NCBI RefSeq assembly: GCF_026626635.1
Contig: NZ_JAPNKA010000001.1
Span: 2,914,001-2,978,000, forward strand
From: Archangium lansingense
Lineage (GTDB): Bacteria > Myxococcota > Myxococcia > Myxococcales > Myxococcaceae
Direction of reading: 5' to 3'
Length of the DNA stretch: 64,000 nucleotides
Positions 43,610 through 51,305 of this stretch are shown here, piece after piece (the first letter of the stretch is position 1; each line of letters begins with the position of its first letter). The notes below the pieces were generated by a model, which was not told the DNA's origin, searched no databases, and saw only the letters and a program-made list of their open reading frames with translations. Position numbers and translations under genes: made by a program.

Positions 43610-44722
43610 ATGCGAATCCTCTACGGTGTCGTTGGTGAAGGTATGGGACACGCCACCCGCTCCCGCGTGCTCCTCGAGGAGCTCAGCAAGGAGCACGAGG
43701 TCCACATCGTCGTCTCCGGGCGTGCCAAGGACTACCTGGCCAAGCGCTTCGAGAACGTGCATGGCATCTGGGGCTTCACCATCGCCTATGAGGGCAACTC
43801 GGTGAAGAAGTGGCAGACGCTGCTGCAGAACCTCTCCGGGGCCGTCAAGGGCTGGCCGCAGAACGTCCGCCAGTACTTCGAGCTGGTGGAGGAGTTCAAG
43901 CCGGACGTCGTGGTGAGCGACTTCGAGAGCTTCAGCTACCTCTTCGCCCGCAACCACCGCCTGCCCGTCATCAGCGTGGACAACATGCAGATCATCAACC
44001 GCTGCAAGCATGACCCCGCGCTGCTCGCAGGCTTCGAGGATGACTTCGAGGCCACCAAGGCCCTGGTCAAGTCCAAGCTGCCCGGGAGCTTCCACTACCT
44101 CGTCACCACCTTCTTCTACCCGCCCGTCCGCAAGGAGCGCACCACGCTGCTGCCCTCCATCCTGCGGCCGGAGATCCTCTCCGCGAAGTCCGAGCCCGGC
44201 GAGCACCTGCTCGTCTACCAGACCTCCACCACCAACGCTCAGTTGCCGGAGATCCTCAAGCAGAGCGGTCTGCCCTGCCACATCTACGGCATGCGCCGCG
44301 ACATCACCGAGGACGTGCGGGACGGCAACCTCCTCTACCGCCCCTTCAGCGAGAAGGGCTTCATCGATGACCTGCGCACCGCCCGCGCCGTCGTCGCCGG
44401 TGGCGGCTACACGCTCATGAGCGAGGCCGTCTACCTCCACAAGCCCATGCTCTCGCTGCCTGTGAAGGGCCAGTTCGAGCAGGTGCTCAACGCTCTCTAT
44501 TTGGAGAAGCTGGGGTACGGGATGTACGCGCCCGAGCTCACCCTCGAGCGGCTGCGCGACTTCCTCCAGCGCGTACCCTCGTGCCAGGAAGCCCTCAAGG
44601 GCTACGAGCAGGACGGGAACGTGAAGATGATCGAAGCGCTGCGCGAGCAGCTCGCCCGCGCCGCCGAGGACAAGGGCCGCTGGTGGGAGGAGCTCGACAA
44701 GGGCGAGCCTGGCAAGGCGTGA
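43610..44722 (+). CDS. glycosyltransferase (UDP-glycosyltransferase-like, MurG superfamily)
   Basis: This 370-residue protein starts MRILYGVVGEGMGHATRSRV, with the Gly-His loop of GT-B enzymes. The nucleotide-sugar-binding end reads LRTARAVVAGGGYTLMSEAV, then HKPMLSLPVKGQFEQVLNAL. It resembles the family of uncharacterised UDP-glucuronosyltransferase-like proteins (TIGR00661 type). The acceptor is unknown. The start at 43610 is the first ATG that leaves this N-terminus intact. Confidence 0.85.
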   Translation: MRILYGVVGEGMGHATRSRVLLEELSKEHEVHIVVSGRAKDYLAKRFENVHGIWGFTIAYEGNSVKKWQTLLQNLSGAVKGWPQNVRQYFELVEEFKPDVVVSDFESFSYLFARNHRLPVISVDNMQIINRCKHDPALLAGFEDDFEATKALVKSKLPGSFHYLVTTFFYPPVRKERTTLLPSILRPEILSAKSEPGEHLLVYQTSTTNAQLPEILKQSGLPCHIYGMRRDITEDVRDGNLLYRPFSEKGFIDDLRTARAVVAGGGYTLMSEAVYLHKPMLSLPVKGQFEQVLNALYLEKLGYGMYAPELTLERLRDFLQRVPSCQEALKGYEQDGNVKMIEALREQLARAAEDKGRWWEELDKGEPGKA

Positions 44723-44784
44723 GCCTCTTGGACTGACGCATCAGCGCGCGGGCCCCGGATGGGTTCATGAGCCGGGGCCCTCAT

Positions 44785-44820
44785 ACCCTCACCCCGACCC
44801 TCTCCCAGAGGGAGAGGGAG
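44785..44820 (+). repeat. REP-like palindromic element, copy 2
   Basis: ACCCTCACCCCGACCCTCTCCC then AG then GGGAGAGGG is almost identical to copy 1 at 42137. It lies in the convergent gap between the glycosyltransferase and the SDR. Confidence 0.8.
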
Positions 44821-44866
44821 GAGTGGGGAAGGGGGTTGGATGGGTGGTGAGTGGGTGGGGGGCTGC

Positions 44867-45904
44867 TCAGTGCAGCAGCTCCTCGTTGTTCTTCTGGGCT
44901 GCCTGCCTCGTCAGCTTCGTCACCCAGGAGCGCGTGAGCGGCGTCTCGCTGTCCCGGCCCCGGTACCGGTCCGTGTTGCTGTCCTGCGGCATCAGCCGGT
45001 TCACGTGCGCCAGCACCGCTGCCGTCAGGTTCGGCGCCAACGTCCTCGCCAGGGCCGCTACCTTTGCCGGCAGGCCCACCAGGAGCTCCGCGTCGCCCCG
45101 GCGGCACCCCTCGAGGATCTTCCTCGCCGCCCGCTCCGCACTCATCGACATCCCCGGCAGCGAGTCTCCCAGCACGAACCACGCGTACTCCGCCTCGTGG
45201 TCGCCCTTGAAGAACGCGTTGGGCGGGCTCCCCGTGCGCATCAGCGACGGGCACACCGTGGTCACCAGGATGCCGTCCTGCGCCAGCTCCGCCCTCAACC
45301 CGTCCGACAGGCCCACCAGCGCGAACTTGCTCGCGCAGTAGGGCACCAGGTGCGGCACGCTCACCTTCCCGCCAATCGACGAGATGTTCACGATGCGCCC
45401 CCAGCCTCGCCGCTTCATCTCCGGCAGCACCGCCAGCGTCGTGTAGAGCGGCGCCCAGAAGTGCACGTCCATCGCCTCGTCGAAGTCCTCTTCGGTCATC
45501 GACTCCAGCGGGCCCACCTGGATGCCTCCGGCGTTGTTCACCAGCACATCCACCGCGCCGAAGCGGTCGTGCACCTGCGCCACCATCGCCTCCACCTGCA
45601 CGCGATCACTCACGTCGCAGGGGATGGCCAGCACCTCGCCCCCGTTGCCCTCCAGCTCGTTCCGGGCCCGGGCCAGCTCCACCTCCTCCCGGGCGCTGAG
45701 GATGACGCGCGCCCCCTCCGCCAGGAACTGACGGGCCATCACCAGCCCCAGTCCCCGCGAGCCGCCCGTCAGCAACACCGTGCGGCCCTTGAAGCTCACC
45801 TTCTCCCGGAACAGCGCCCGGAGCCCCATCACCGCTCCTACTCCCGCGGCGGTCAGAGCCCCGAGCGACAGACGGGAGGCCTCCTTCTTGTTCCGGCCTG
45901 CCAT
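44867..45904 (-). CDS. short-chain dehydrogenase/reductase
   Basis: This 345-residue protein has a short hydrophobic N-terminus (SLGALTAAGVGAVMGL) before a Rossmann domain: VLLTGGSRGLGLVMARQFLA (cofactor loop), CDVSD, LVNNAGGIQVG, NISSIGG with the active Ser, and YCASK (Tyr-x-x-x-Lys). The C-terminal ~80 residues are longer than a minimal SDR. Such SDRs with an N-terminal membrane segment act on lipids or steroids in many bacteria; here the substrate is unknown. Confidence 0.9.
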   Translation of the reverse strand: MAGRNKKEASRLSLGALTAAGVGAVMGLRALFREKVSFKGRTVLLTGGSRGLGLVMARQFLAEGARVILSAREEVELARARNELEGNGGEVLAIPCDVSDRVQVEAMVAQVHDRFGAVDVLVNNAGGIQVGPLESMTEEDFDEAMDVHFWAPLYTTLAVLPEMKRRGWGRIVNISSIGGKVSVPHLVPYCASKFALVGLSDGLRAELAQDGILVTTVCPSLMRTGSPPNAFFKGDHEAEYAWFVLGDSLPGMSMSAERAARKILEGCRRGDAELLVGLPAKVAALARTLAPNLTAAVLAHVNRLMPQDSNTDRYRGRDSETPLTRSWVTKLTRQAAQKNNEELLH

Positions 45905-45926
45905 GTCATCCCTCGTGCGCGCTGGT

Positions 45927-46409
45927 TCAGGGCGCAAACGCGCCAGTGGTGGCCTCGGGGCCGGTGATTCGATCCAACAGCCGCCGCAGCTCGGGGTTCG
46001 TCGCCGCCTCGCCCGCCACGCGCAGGCGCAGGATTCCGAACGCGTCGTACACCAGGAACGTCGGGACCTCCTCCACCCCGTACGCTTGCTCCATCGAGCC
46101 GTCATCCACCGCCACCGGGTGCCGGAAGCCCATCCGCTTCACGATGGCCTCGATGTCATTGGTGTCCAGCGCATGGCCCAGGTCCTCTCCTTCCATGGGG
46201 ACGTGGACGCCGATGACTTGGAGACCCTTGGGGATGAACTCGTCCAGCAGCGTCTTCACCAGCGGCAGCTGCTCCTGGTTCGTCTTGCTCAGCTCAGACC
46301 AGAAGTACAGCAGCGTGGGCCGGCCGCGCAGGTCATGCACGTGCACAGGGGCATTGATCCAACCGCCTTCGGGATCCAACAGCGTCAGGGGCGCATCTAT
46401 CGAGGACAT
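45927..46409 (-). CDS. TlpA/thioredoxin-fold protein lacking the CxxC
   Basis: This 160-residue protein has the TlpA/ResA-like layout (APLTLLDPEGGWINAPVHVH, LRGRPTLLYFWSE, LQVIGVHVPMEGEDL, then the cis-Pro loop VEEVPTFLVYD). Where the W-C-x-x-C active site should be it reads FWSELSKTNQEQLP, with no cysteine at all in the protein. It should therefore not be a thiol oxidoreductase. No signal peptide is seen from ATG 46409. It lies 22 nt upstream of the SDR in the same direction, so the two are probably co-transcribed. Confidence 0.75.
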   Translation of the reverse strand: MSSIDAPLTLLDPEGGWINAPVHVHDLRGRPTLLYFWSELSKTNQEQLPLVKTLLDEFIPKGLQVIGVHVPMEGEDLGHALDTNDIEAIVKRMGFRHPVAVDDGSMEQAYGVEEVPTFLVYDAFGILRLRVAGEAATNPELRRLLDRITGPEATTGAFAP

Positions 46410-46711
46410 GGGCAGGGCCTCCTCAATGGGTGAGAGGACGCGATTCAAGCTAGGCATCCGCGCCCCGCGCCCCGGAGGCCTCCTTCCGCCCGTGCTCTCC
46501 CCATCCGGTGTGCGCGGCGCCTGCTCTCCCGCTCGGAGCCTGACGCAATGCGTCGAGGAATCCTGGTTTGACACGGTGTGTCGGGAATCTCTTATTTAAT
46601 GGGAATGAAATGTTTTCGGTTTTTGAGAATGCGCGAGTAGAGTGGCCTTGCCTGACTGGCGGACAGCCAGACGGGTACCCCCTTGGAAGCAAGAGCAGGA
46701 GGCGCTCTCTC
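46410..46711. other. 302-bp intergenic region with promoter for the secreted hydrolase
   Basis: This is a divergent region between the thioredoxin-fold gene and the secreted protein gene. The part at 46586-46630 is markedly AT-rich for this genome. It holds a promoter-like pair, annotated separately, and an AGGAGG-type ribosome site at 46698-46703. No gene is supported in it. Confidence 0.6.
46568..46600 (+). promoter_or_regulatory. candidate sigma-70-type promoter
   Basis: TTGACA at 46568-46573 is a perfect -35. TTATTT (46592, 18-bp spacer) or TTTAAT (46595, 21-bp spacer) could serve as the -10. It reads toward the secreted protein gene 110 bp on. Such a consensus is rare in this GC-rich sequence. 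Confidence 0.45.
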
Positions 46712-47587
46712 ATGAAGAAGCTTTTGAGCACGGCCATCGTCGCGGCCACCGCCCTGGTGGGCGCGGAGGCATCGGCCACCAACTATTCGCTGTGGATCCA
46801 CGGCCGTAACGGCGGCAGCACCCAGCGCGGCAACTACGCCGACTTCAGCTACTGGGGTCCGAGCGGCACCGCGGCCGGCATCAACAAGAAGGCCGTGAAC
46901 TGGAACGGTACGCAGAAGATCTCCGTGGAGAACTTCCGCGTTCGCGACGCGCTGGACTGCTTCTGCACGGGCACCAACTGGTGCTACATCGCCTCGCACA
47001 GCGCGGGCAATCTGCAGATCGGCTACGCGCTGTCCATGTACGGCGGCTCCACGCGCAACAAGAAGAACGCCGTCCCCAACGCCTCCGGCGTGTGCGGCGA
47101 CGCGGGCGGCACCCAGGTGGGTTGGAACATCAAGTGGGTGGACGTGGCCTCGGGCGCTGGCGGCGGCAGCGAGCTGGCCAACTACGGTGACTGGGCGACG
47201 AGCGAGCCGCTCACCAGCGACCTGGTGACCTCCACGGCGCGCGCCATGTACAACCACAACACCACGCGCTCCCTGTGGTTCTACATGTTCGCCGGCTCCA
47301 GGGGCACGGCCTACTCCGGCGTGCTCCCCGGCCAGGATGACGAGGCCGTGGCCTATCACTCCACCGGCGGTGTCTCCGCGACCGGAGGCTTCTGCAACCC
47401 CGGTGACTGGTTCTGCGACGGCACCCTGAACACGGGCACCGCGGCCACCAGCAACGGCAAGGCCAAGTGGAGCTACCACTCGGTGTCGCTGCGTGATGAC
47501 GGCGAGGCCTACGACCACTACGCCGCCGGCAACTGGGCGGGCATCGTCGGGCCCGTGCGCTCCGACATGGTCACCTACGCCAAGTAG
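46712..47587 (+). CDS. secreted serine-hydrolase-like protein
   Basis: This 291-residue protein has a Sec signal peptide (MKKLLSTAIVAATALVGAEA, cleaved near ASA-T). The mature part shows an alpha/beta-hydrolase outline: strand and oxyanion turn SLWIHGRNGGST, nucleophile elbow CYIASHSAGNLQIGYALSM (Ser in S-H-S-A-G), an Asp candidate in PGQDDEAVAYH and a His candidate in AYDHYAAGNW. Seven Cys suggest disulfides, fitting an extracellular enzyme. The substrate is unknown; no described family is recognised with certainty. Confidence 0.65.
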   Translation: MKKLLSTAIVAATALVGAEASATNYSLWIHGRNGGSTQRGNYADFSYWGPSGTAAGINKKAVNWNGTQKISVENFRVRDALDCFCTGTNWCYIASHSAGNLQIGYALSMYGGSTRNKKNAVPNASGVCGDAGGTQVGWNIKWVDVASGAGGGSELANYGDWATSEPLTSDLVTSTARAMYNHNTTRSLWFYMFAGSRGTAYSGVLPGQDDEAVAYHSTGGVSATGGFCNPGDWFCDGTLNTGTAATSNGKAKWSYHSVSLRDDGEAYDHYAAGNWAGIVGPVRSDMVTYAK

Positions 47588-47607
47588 GCCGTTTCTGGCA
47601 GCATTGG

Positions 47608-48885
47608 ATGTACCCCATGAATCAGCGCCCTTCCCGCCGTGGCAGATGGCTCCTCTTGCTCGTTCCACTCGTGTTGGGAGTGGGGGGGTTGCTGCTCTCC
47701 GTGGGGCTCATCCGTCCCGGGCCGGGTGCGGAGGATTCGTCCGCGTCCGGTCCGGAGTCTCCAGGCATTGCCCAGGCCGAGCCACCGCCTCGCGGGCCAG
47801 TACGGCCTTCGCCTGGAGTCCTCGCGCAGCAGCCCGGCCAGCCCGCCCTGTCTCCCGAGGAGGCCGAGCGCGAGGCGCAGCGACAGCTGTGGGAGAAGCG
47901 CCTGGCGCGGGCCCGCTTCACCCTGGATTCCTACCGGCAGTCCACGCGCTACCCGCATGACTCGCGGCCCATCTCGGAGCACCCGGACCTGGTGTACCCG
48001 TCCTCGCCGGAGCGCAAGCAGTCTCTCGACAAGGAGCAGCGGGACGTCTCGCTGAAGTTGAAGCAGGAGAAGGTCTACGTCGTGGGCGATGAGGTGGTGC
48101 GCTTCTTCGTGGGCTGCGAGAACGCGAACACCGGCCAGCCGCTGCCGTGCGAGGTGCACTCGGCGGTAGCCCGCGAGGCCCCGCACATGACGCAGGGCGG
48201 GCAGACCGCCCCGGTGCCGCTGGACTTCAACGACACGGGTCGCAATGGCGACGAGGTGGCCGGTGACGGCATGTGGACGGGGAGCTTCCAGCCCTCGCGC
48301 CAGGGCTTCGCCATGTTCGAGGGCACGCTGCGTATCGAGTTCCGCGTGCGCGCCGGCAGTACCGAGGGCGGTGCCTTCTTCGACATCGTCTTCACCCCGG
48401 CCGCGCCCGCCACCTTCACTGGAAAGGTGCGCGAGGTGGTGGAGCAGGGCTCGCTGCGGCTCTACGTGGGCCTGCAGGTGCGCAAGCCCGGCCGCTACGT
48501 GATGGCGGGGCGGCTCGATGACGAGGCGGGTGTTCCGTTCGCGTATGTGGACTTCAACGAGGAGCTGGAGGCCGGCGCCCGCGAGGTGAAGCTCTCCGTC
48601 TTCGGGCTGATGATTCACGACAAGAATCCCGACTTCCCCCTCCGGCTGCGCGACGTGGAGGGCTTTCTCCTCCGGGAGCAGGGAGATCCAGACCGCGAGC
48701 TGATGAAGGGGCTCTACGGCTACGTGCACGCCACCCAGCAGTACACGGTTGACCGATTCTCCCCCGACGAGTGGACGAGCGAGGAGCGCCAGCGCTACCT
48801 GGACGAGTACGCGAAGGACGTGAAGGAAGCCGAGGACGCGCTGAACGACCTGTCCGGGCAGCCGGGGAACCCCAAGGCCCCGTAG
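47608..48885 (+). CDS. membrane-anchored choice-of-anchor-X protein
   Basis: This 425-residue protein has an N-terminal signal/anchor (about 12-35, GRWLLLLVPLVLGVGGLLLS), a Pro-rich disordered spacer and an extracytoplasmic beta-sandwich region (VPLDFNDTGRNGDEVAGDGM, a typical anchor-X Asp-rich loop; LRDVEGFLLREQGDPDREL). Helices close the C-terminus. Anchor-X domains occur on myxobacterial surface proteins of unknown function. An alternative start is ATG 47617. Confidence 0.75.
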   Translation: MYPMNQRPSRRGRWLLLLVPLVLGVGGLLLSVGLIRPGPGAEDSSASGPESPGIAQAEPPPRGPVRPSPGVLAQQPGQPALSPEEAEREAQRQLWEKRLARARFTLDSYRQSTRYPHDSRPISEHPDLVYPSSPERKQSLDKEQRDVSLKLKQEKVYVVGDEVVRFFVGCENANTGQPLPCEVHSAVAREAPHMTQGGQTAPVPLDFNDTGRNGDEVAGDGMWTGSFQPSRQGFAMFEGTLRIEFRVRAGSTEGGAFFDIVFTPAAPATFTGKVREVVEQGSLRLYVGLQVRKPGRYVMAGRLDDEAGVPFAYVDFNEELEAGAREVKLSVFGLMIHDKNPDFPLRLRDVEGFLLREQGDPDRELMKGLYGYVHATQQYTVDRFSPDEWTSEERQRYLDEYAKDVKEAEDALNDLSGQPGNPKAP

Positions 48886-49051
48886 ACGCCGGCTCCGGCG
48901 CACGATTTGCGGTCCAAGGAGAGACGGCCGCGCAGTGGTTGCGTGCTCGGGAGCACGGAGCACTCTGGCTCCCGGTCGGCCCACGCCTTGCTACGGCAGG
49001 GGATGTCCCCCTTTTCTCAGGGGCTATCCCCCCCCCGCAGCGAGTGCCCGA

Positions 49052-50239
49052 ATGAGCAGCGTCCAGGCGTCCCCGAATCGAAACATCCCGCCGAGCAACG
49101 TTCGTCCGTCCGATAGCCAGACCAACGACTTGCGGCTGGTTCCCGTGGAGATCGCTCCGGACACCTTCTGGGTGGGCAAGAGGGATCCCGGCAGCATCTT
49201 CTACTCCAACCCGTACCTGCGCCGCTTCCGGGGCACGGAGCCCAAGACGGGCCGGCCCAACGAGTTCAACCTGCTCATCGACCCGGGCTCGAGCAGTGAC
49301 TTCTCCACGGTGTCCACCAAGGTGACGTCGCTCATCGGCGGGTTGGATCGGCTGAGCGCCGTCTTCATCAACCACCAGGATCCAGACGTGGGCTCGTCGG
49401 CGAGCATCATCTCGGCGCGCTATGCGCCCAAGGCCGGCATCCTCTGCTCCGAGGACACCTGGCGGCTCATCGTCCACCAGAACCTGCCGCGTGGCCGATT
49501 CATCGCCACGGAGAAGTTCAGCCACGGGCTCAATGTGCCCACCGGTCACCGGTTGCTGCCGGTACCCTCTCCCTTCTGCCACTTCCGCGGCGCGGTGATG
49601 CTCTACGACCCCGAGACGCGAGTGCTCTTCACCGGCGACCTGTTCGGCGGCGTCACGGACGTCAACGCGCAGGGCCTCTGGGCAGATGAGTCCGACTGGA
49701 CCGGCATCCGCGCCTTCCATCAAATCTACATGCCGGTGAACCTGGCGCTGCAGCGCGTGGTGGCGGTCATCCGCAAGCTGGAGCCGGCGGTGGAGATCAT
49801 CGCGCCGCAGCACGGACGGCTCATCCGCGGGCCACTCATCCAGACCTTCCTGGACCGGATGGAGAAGCTGCCGGTGGGCCTGGACATCATGGACGAGGCG
49901 CAGGATCGCTCGCACCTGCAGGCGTGGAACGTGGTGCTGGAGCGGGTGCTGACGTTGGCGCGCGGCTACCTGGGGGGCTCGGCGGACGAGAAGCTGCTGG
50001 GCAGCACGGAGCTGCCGGAGACGGCTCGGATCAAAGACGGCCAGGTGTCCATCCAGCGGTTGGGGCGGTGGACGGTGGAGCACGTGGTGGAGCTGCTGTG
50101 CCGCGGCGAGCCGCCGGAGATCTCCGGCCCCATCATGATGGAGGCCACCACGGCTGCTGCCGAGTACAACCTGCCCACGCCGCACCTGGACATCGAGGGC
50201 AGTGGTCTGCCCTCCAACGTGTCGCTGCTCGCCGGCTGA
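49052..50239 (+). CDS. ODP-type (diiron, MBL-fold) protein
   Basis: This 395-residue protein has a metallo-beta-lactamase-fold region resembling oxygen-binding diiron proteins related to flavodiiron enzymes: FNLLIDPGSSSDFSTVS, VFINHQDPDVGSSASIISAR, FCHFRGAVMLYDPETRVLFT-GDLFGG, and IIAPQHGRLIRG. The first metal motif HxExDH reads HQDPDVG, lacking the last His, so iron loading must be tested. The C-terminal ~120 residues are a separate helical part. No flavodoxin domain follows. It lies 24 nt upstream of a Ser/Thr kinase in the same direction; I infer oxygen sensing linked to phosphorylation. Confidence 0.75.
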   Translation: MSSVQASPNRNIPPSNVRPSDSQTNDLRLVPVEIAPDTFWVGKRDPGSIFYSNPYLRRFRGTEPKTGRPNEFNLLIDPGSSSDFSTVSTKVTSLIGGLDRLSAVFINHQDPDVGSSASIISARYAPKAGILCSEDTWRLIVHQNLPRGRFIATEKFSHGLNVPTGHRLLPVPSPFCHFRGAVMLYDPETRVLFTGDLFGGVTDVNAQGLWADESDWTGIRAFHQIYMPVNLALQRVVAVIRKLEPAVEIIAPQHGRLIRGPLIQTFLDRMEKLPVGLDIMDEAQDRSHLQAWNVVLERVLTLARGYLGGSADEKLLGSTELPETARIKDGQVSIQRLGRWTVEHVVELLCRGEPPEISGPIMMEATTAAAEYNLPTPHLDIEGSGLPSNVSLLAG

Positions 50240-50263
50240 CGTGGCGCGGGAGGGGATGCCACC

Positions 50264-51298
50264 GTGACGGACGAGGAGCACGACAGCGGGGTCGCGTACC
50301 TGAATCTCGAGGAGGGAGCGGTGGTGGCTCCCCCCCAGGGGCCGGTGCCCGCGCGCGAGTCGCGGGGGAGCGGGCCCGCGCGCACGCTGCTGATGGGCAG
50401 CAGTGAGCACCCGCGTCCCGAGGTGGCGGCGGGTCAACCGGCGGTGCGAGGGCTCATTCCGGGGCAGGTGGTGGCCGAGCGCTACCGGGTGGAGCGCTGG
50501 CTGGGCTCCGGCGGCAGCGCCATGGTGCACGAGGTGACGGACCTCCCCACTGGCGCGCACCTGGCGCTCAAGGTGCTCTCCGTGCCGGGCGCGGACGCTT
50601 CCCAGATTGCCCGCTTCCGCCAGGAGGTGGAGCACGCGCGGGGGCTGGACCATCCCAACATCGTGCGCGTCCACGACGTGGGGGTGGATGGGGACCGGCA
50701 CTTCCTCACCACGGAGCTGCTGGTGGGCATGGACCTCAAGCGCCGCCTGATGGGCCCTCGCCCCACTCTGGCGGAGGCGTTGCGGTGGCTCACCCATGCG
50801 GCGGCCGCGCTGGAGCACGCACACGGACGGGGCGTGCTGCACCGTGACGTCAAGCCGGGCAACCTCTTCCTCACGAAGCCGGGCATCCTCAAGCTGATGG
50901 ACTTCGGGCTCGCCAAGAGCACGCATGTGGCGGGTGTGACGGCGCAGGGCGCGGTGCTCGGCACTCCCGAGTACATGGCGCCCGAGCAGATCTCCGGTGC
51001 ACACCCTGTGTCGCCCGCGACCGATCTCTACTCGCTGGGCGTGGTGGCGTATGAGCTGCTCACCGGGCAGCTCCCCTTCCGCCATCCGCAGCCGGTGCCG
51101 CTCATGTTCCTGCACGTGCAGCAGCAACCCACGCCGCCGCGCACGCTCAACCCGAGCCTGCCCGAGCCCTTCGAGCGCGTGGTGCTCAAGCTGATGCAGA
51201 AGCACCCGGAGCAGCGCTACCCGGATGCCGCCGCGCTGCGCGGGGACCTGGCCCGACTGTGGCCCCTCGCGCTTCCGCCGAAAGCGGTGTCCAGGTAG
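50264..51298 (+). CDS. soluble Ser/Thr protein kinase
   Basis: This 344-residue protein starts at GTG 50264 after GGGAGGGG. A ~75-residue disordered N-terminus is followed by a complete Hanks-type kinase domain: Gly loop WLGSGGSAMVHEV, catalytic Lys in LALKVLSV, HRDVKPGNLF, DFGLAK, APEQISG and LYSLGVVAYELLTGQLPF. There is no TM segment or sensor domain. It probably acts in one signalling unit with the ODP protein directly upstream. Confidence 0.92.
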   Translation: MTDEEHDSGVAYLNLEEGAVVAPPQGPVPARESRGSGPARTLLMGSSEHPRPEVAAGQPAVRGLIPGQVVAERYRVERWLGSGGSAMVHEVTDLPTGAHLALKVLSVPGADASQIARFRQEVEHARGLDHPNIVRVHDVGVDGDRHFLTTELLVGMDLKRRLMGPRPTLAEALRWLTHAAAALEHAHGRGVLHRDVKPGNLFLTKPGILKLMDFGLAKSTHVAGVTAQGAVLGTPEYMAPEQISGAHPVSPATDLYSLGVVAYELLTGQLPFRHPQPVPLMFLHVQQQPTPPRTLNPSLPEPFERVVLKLMQKHPEQRYPDAAALRGDLARLWPLALPPKAVSR

Positions 51299-51305
51299 AG
51301 GCGGG

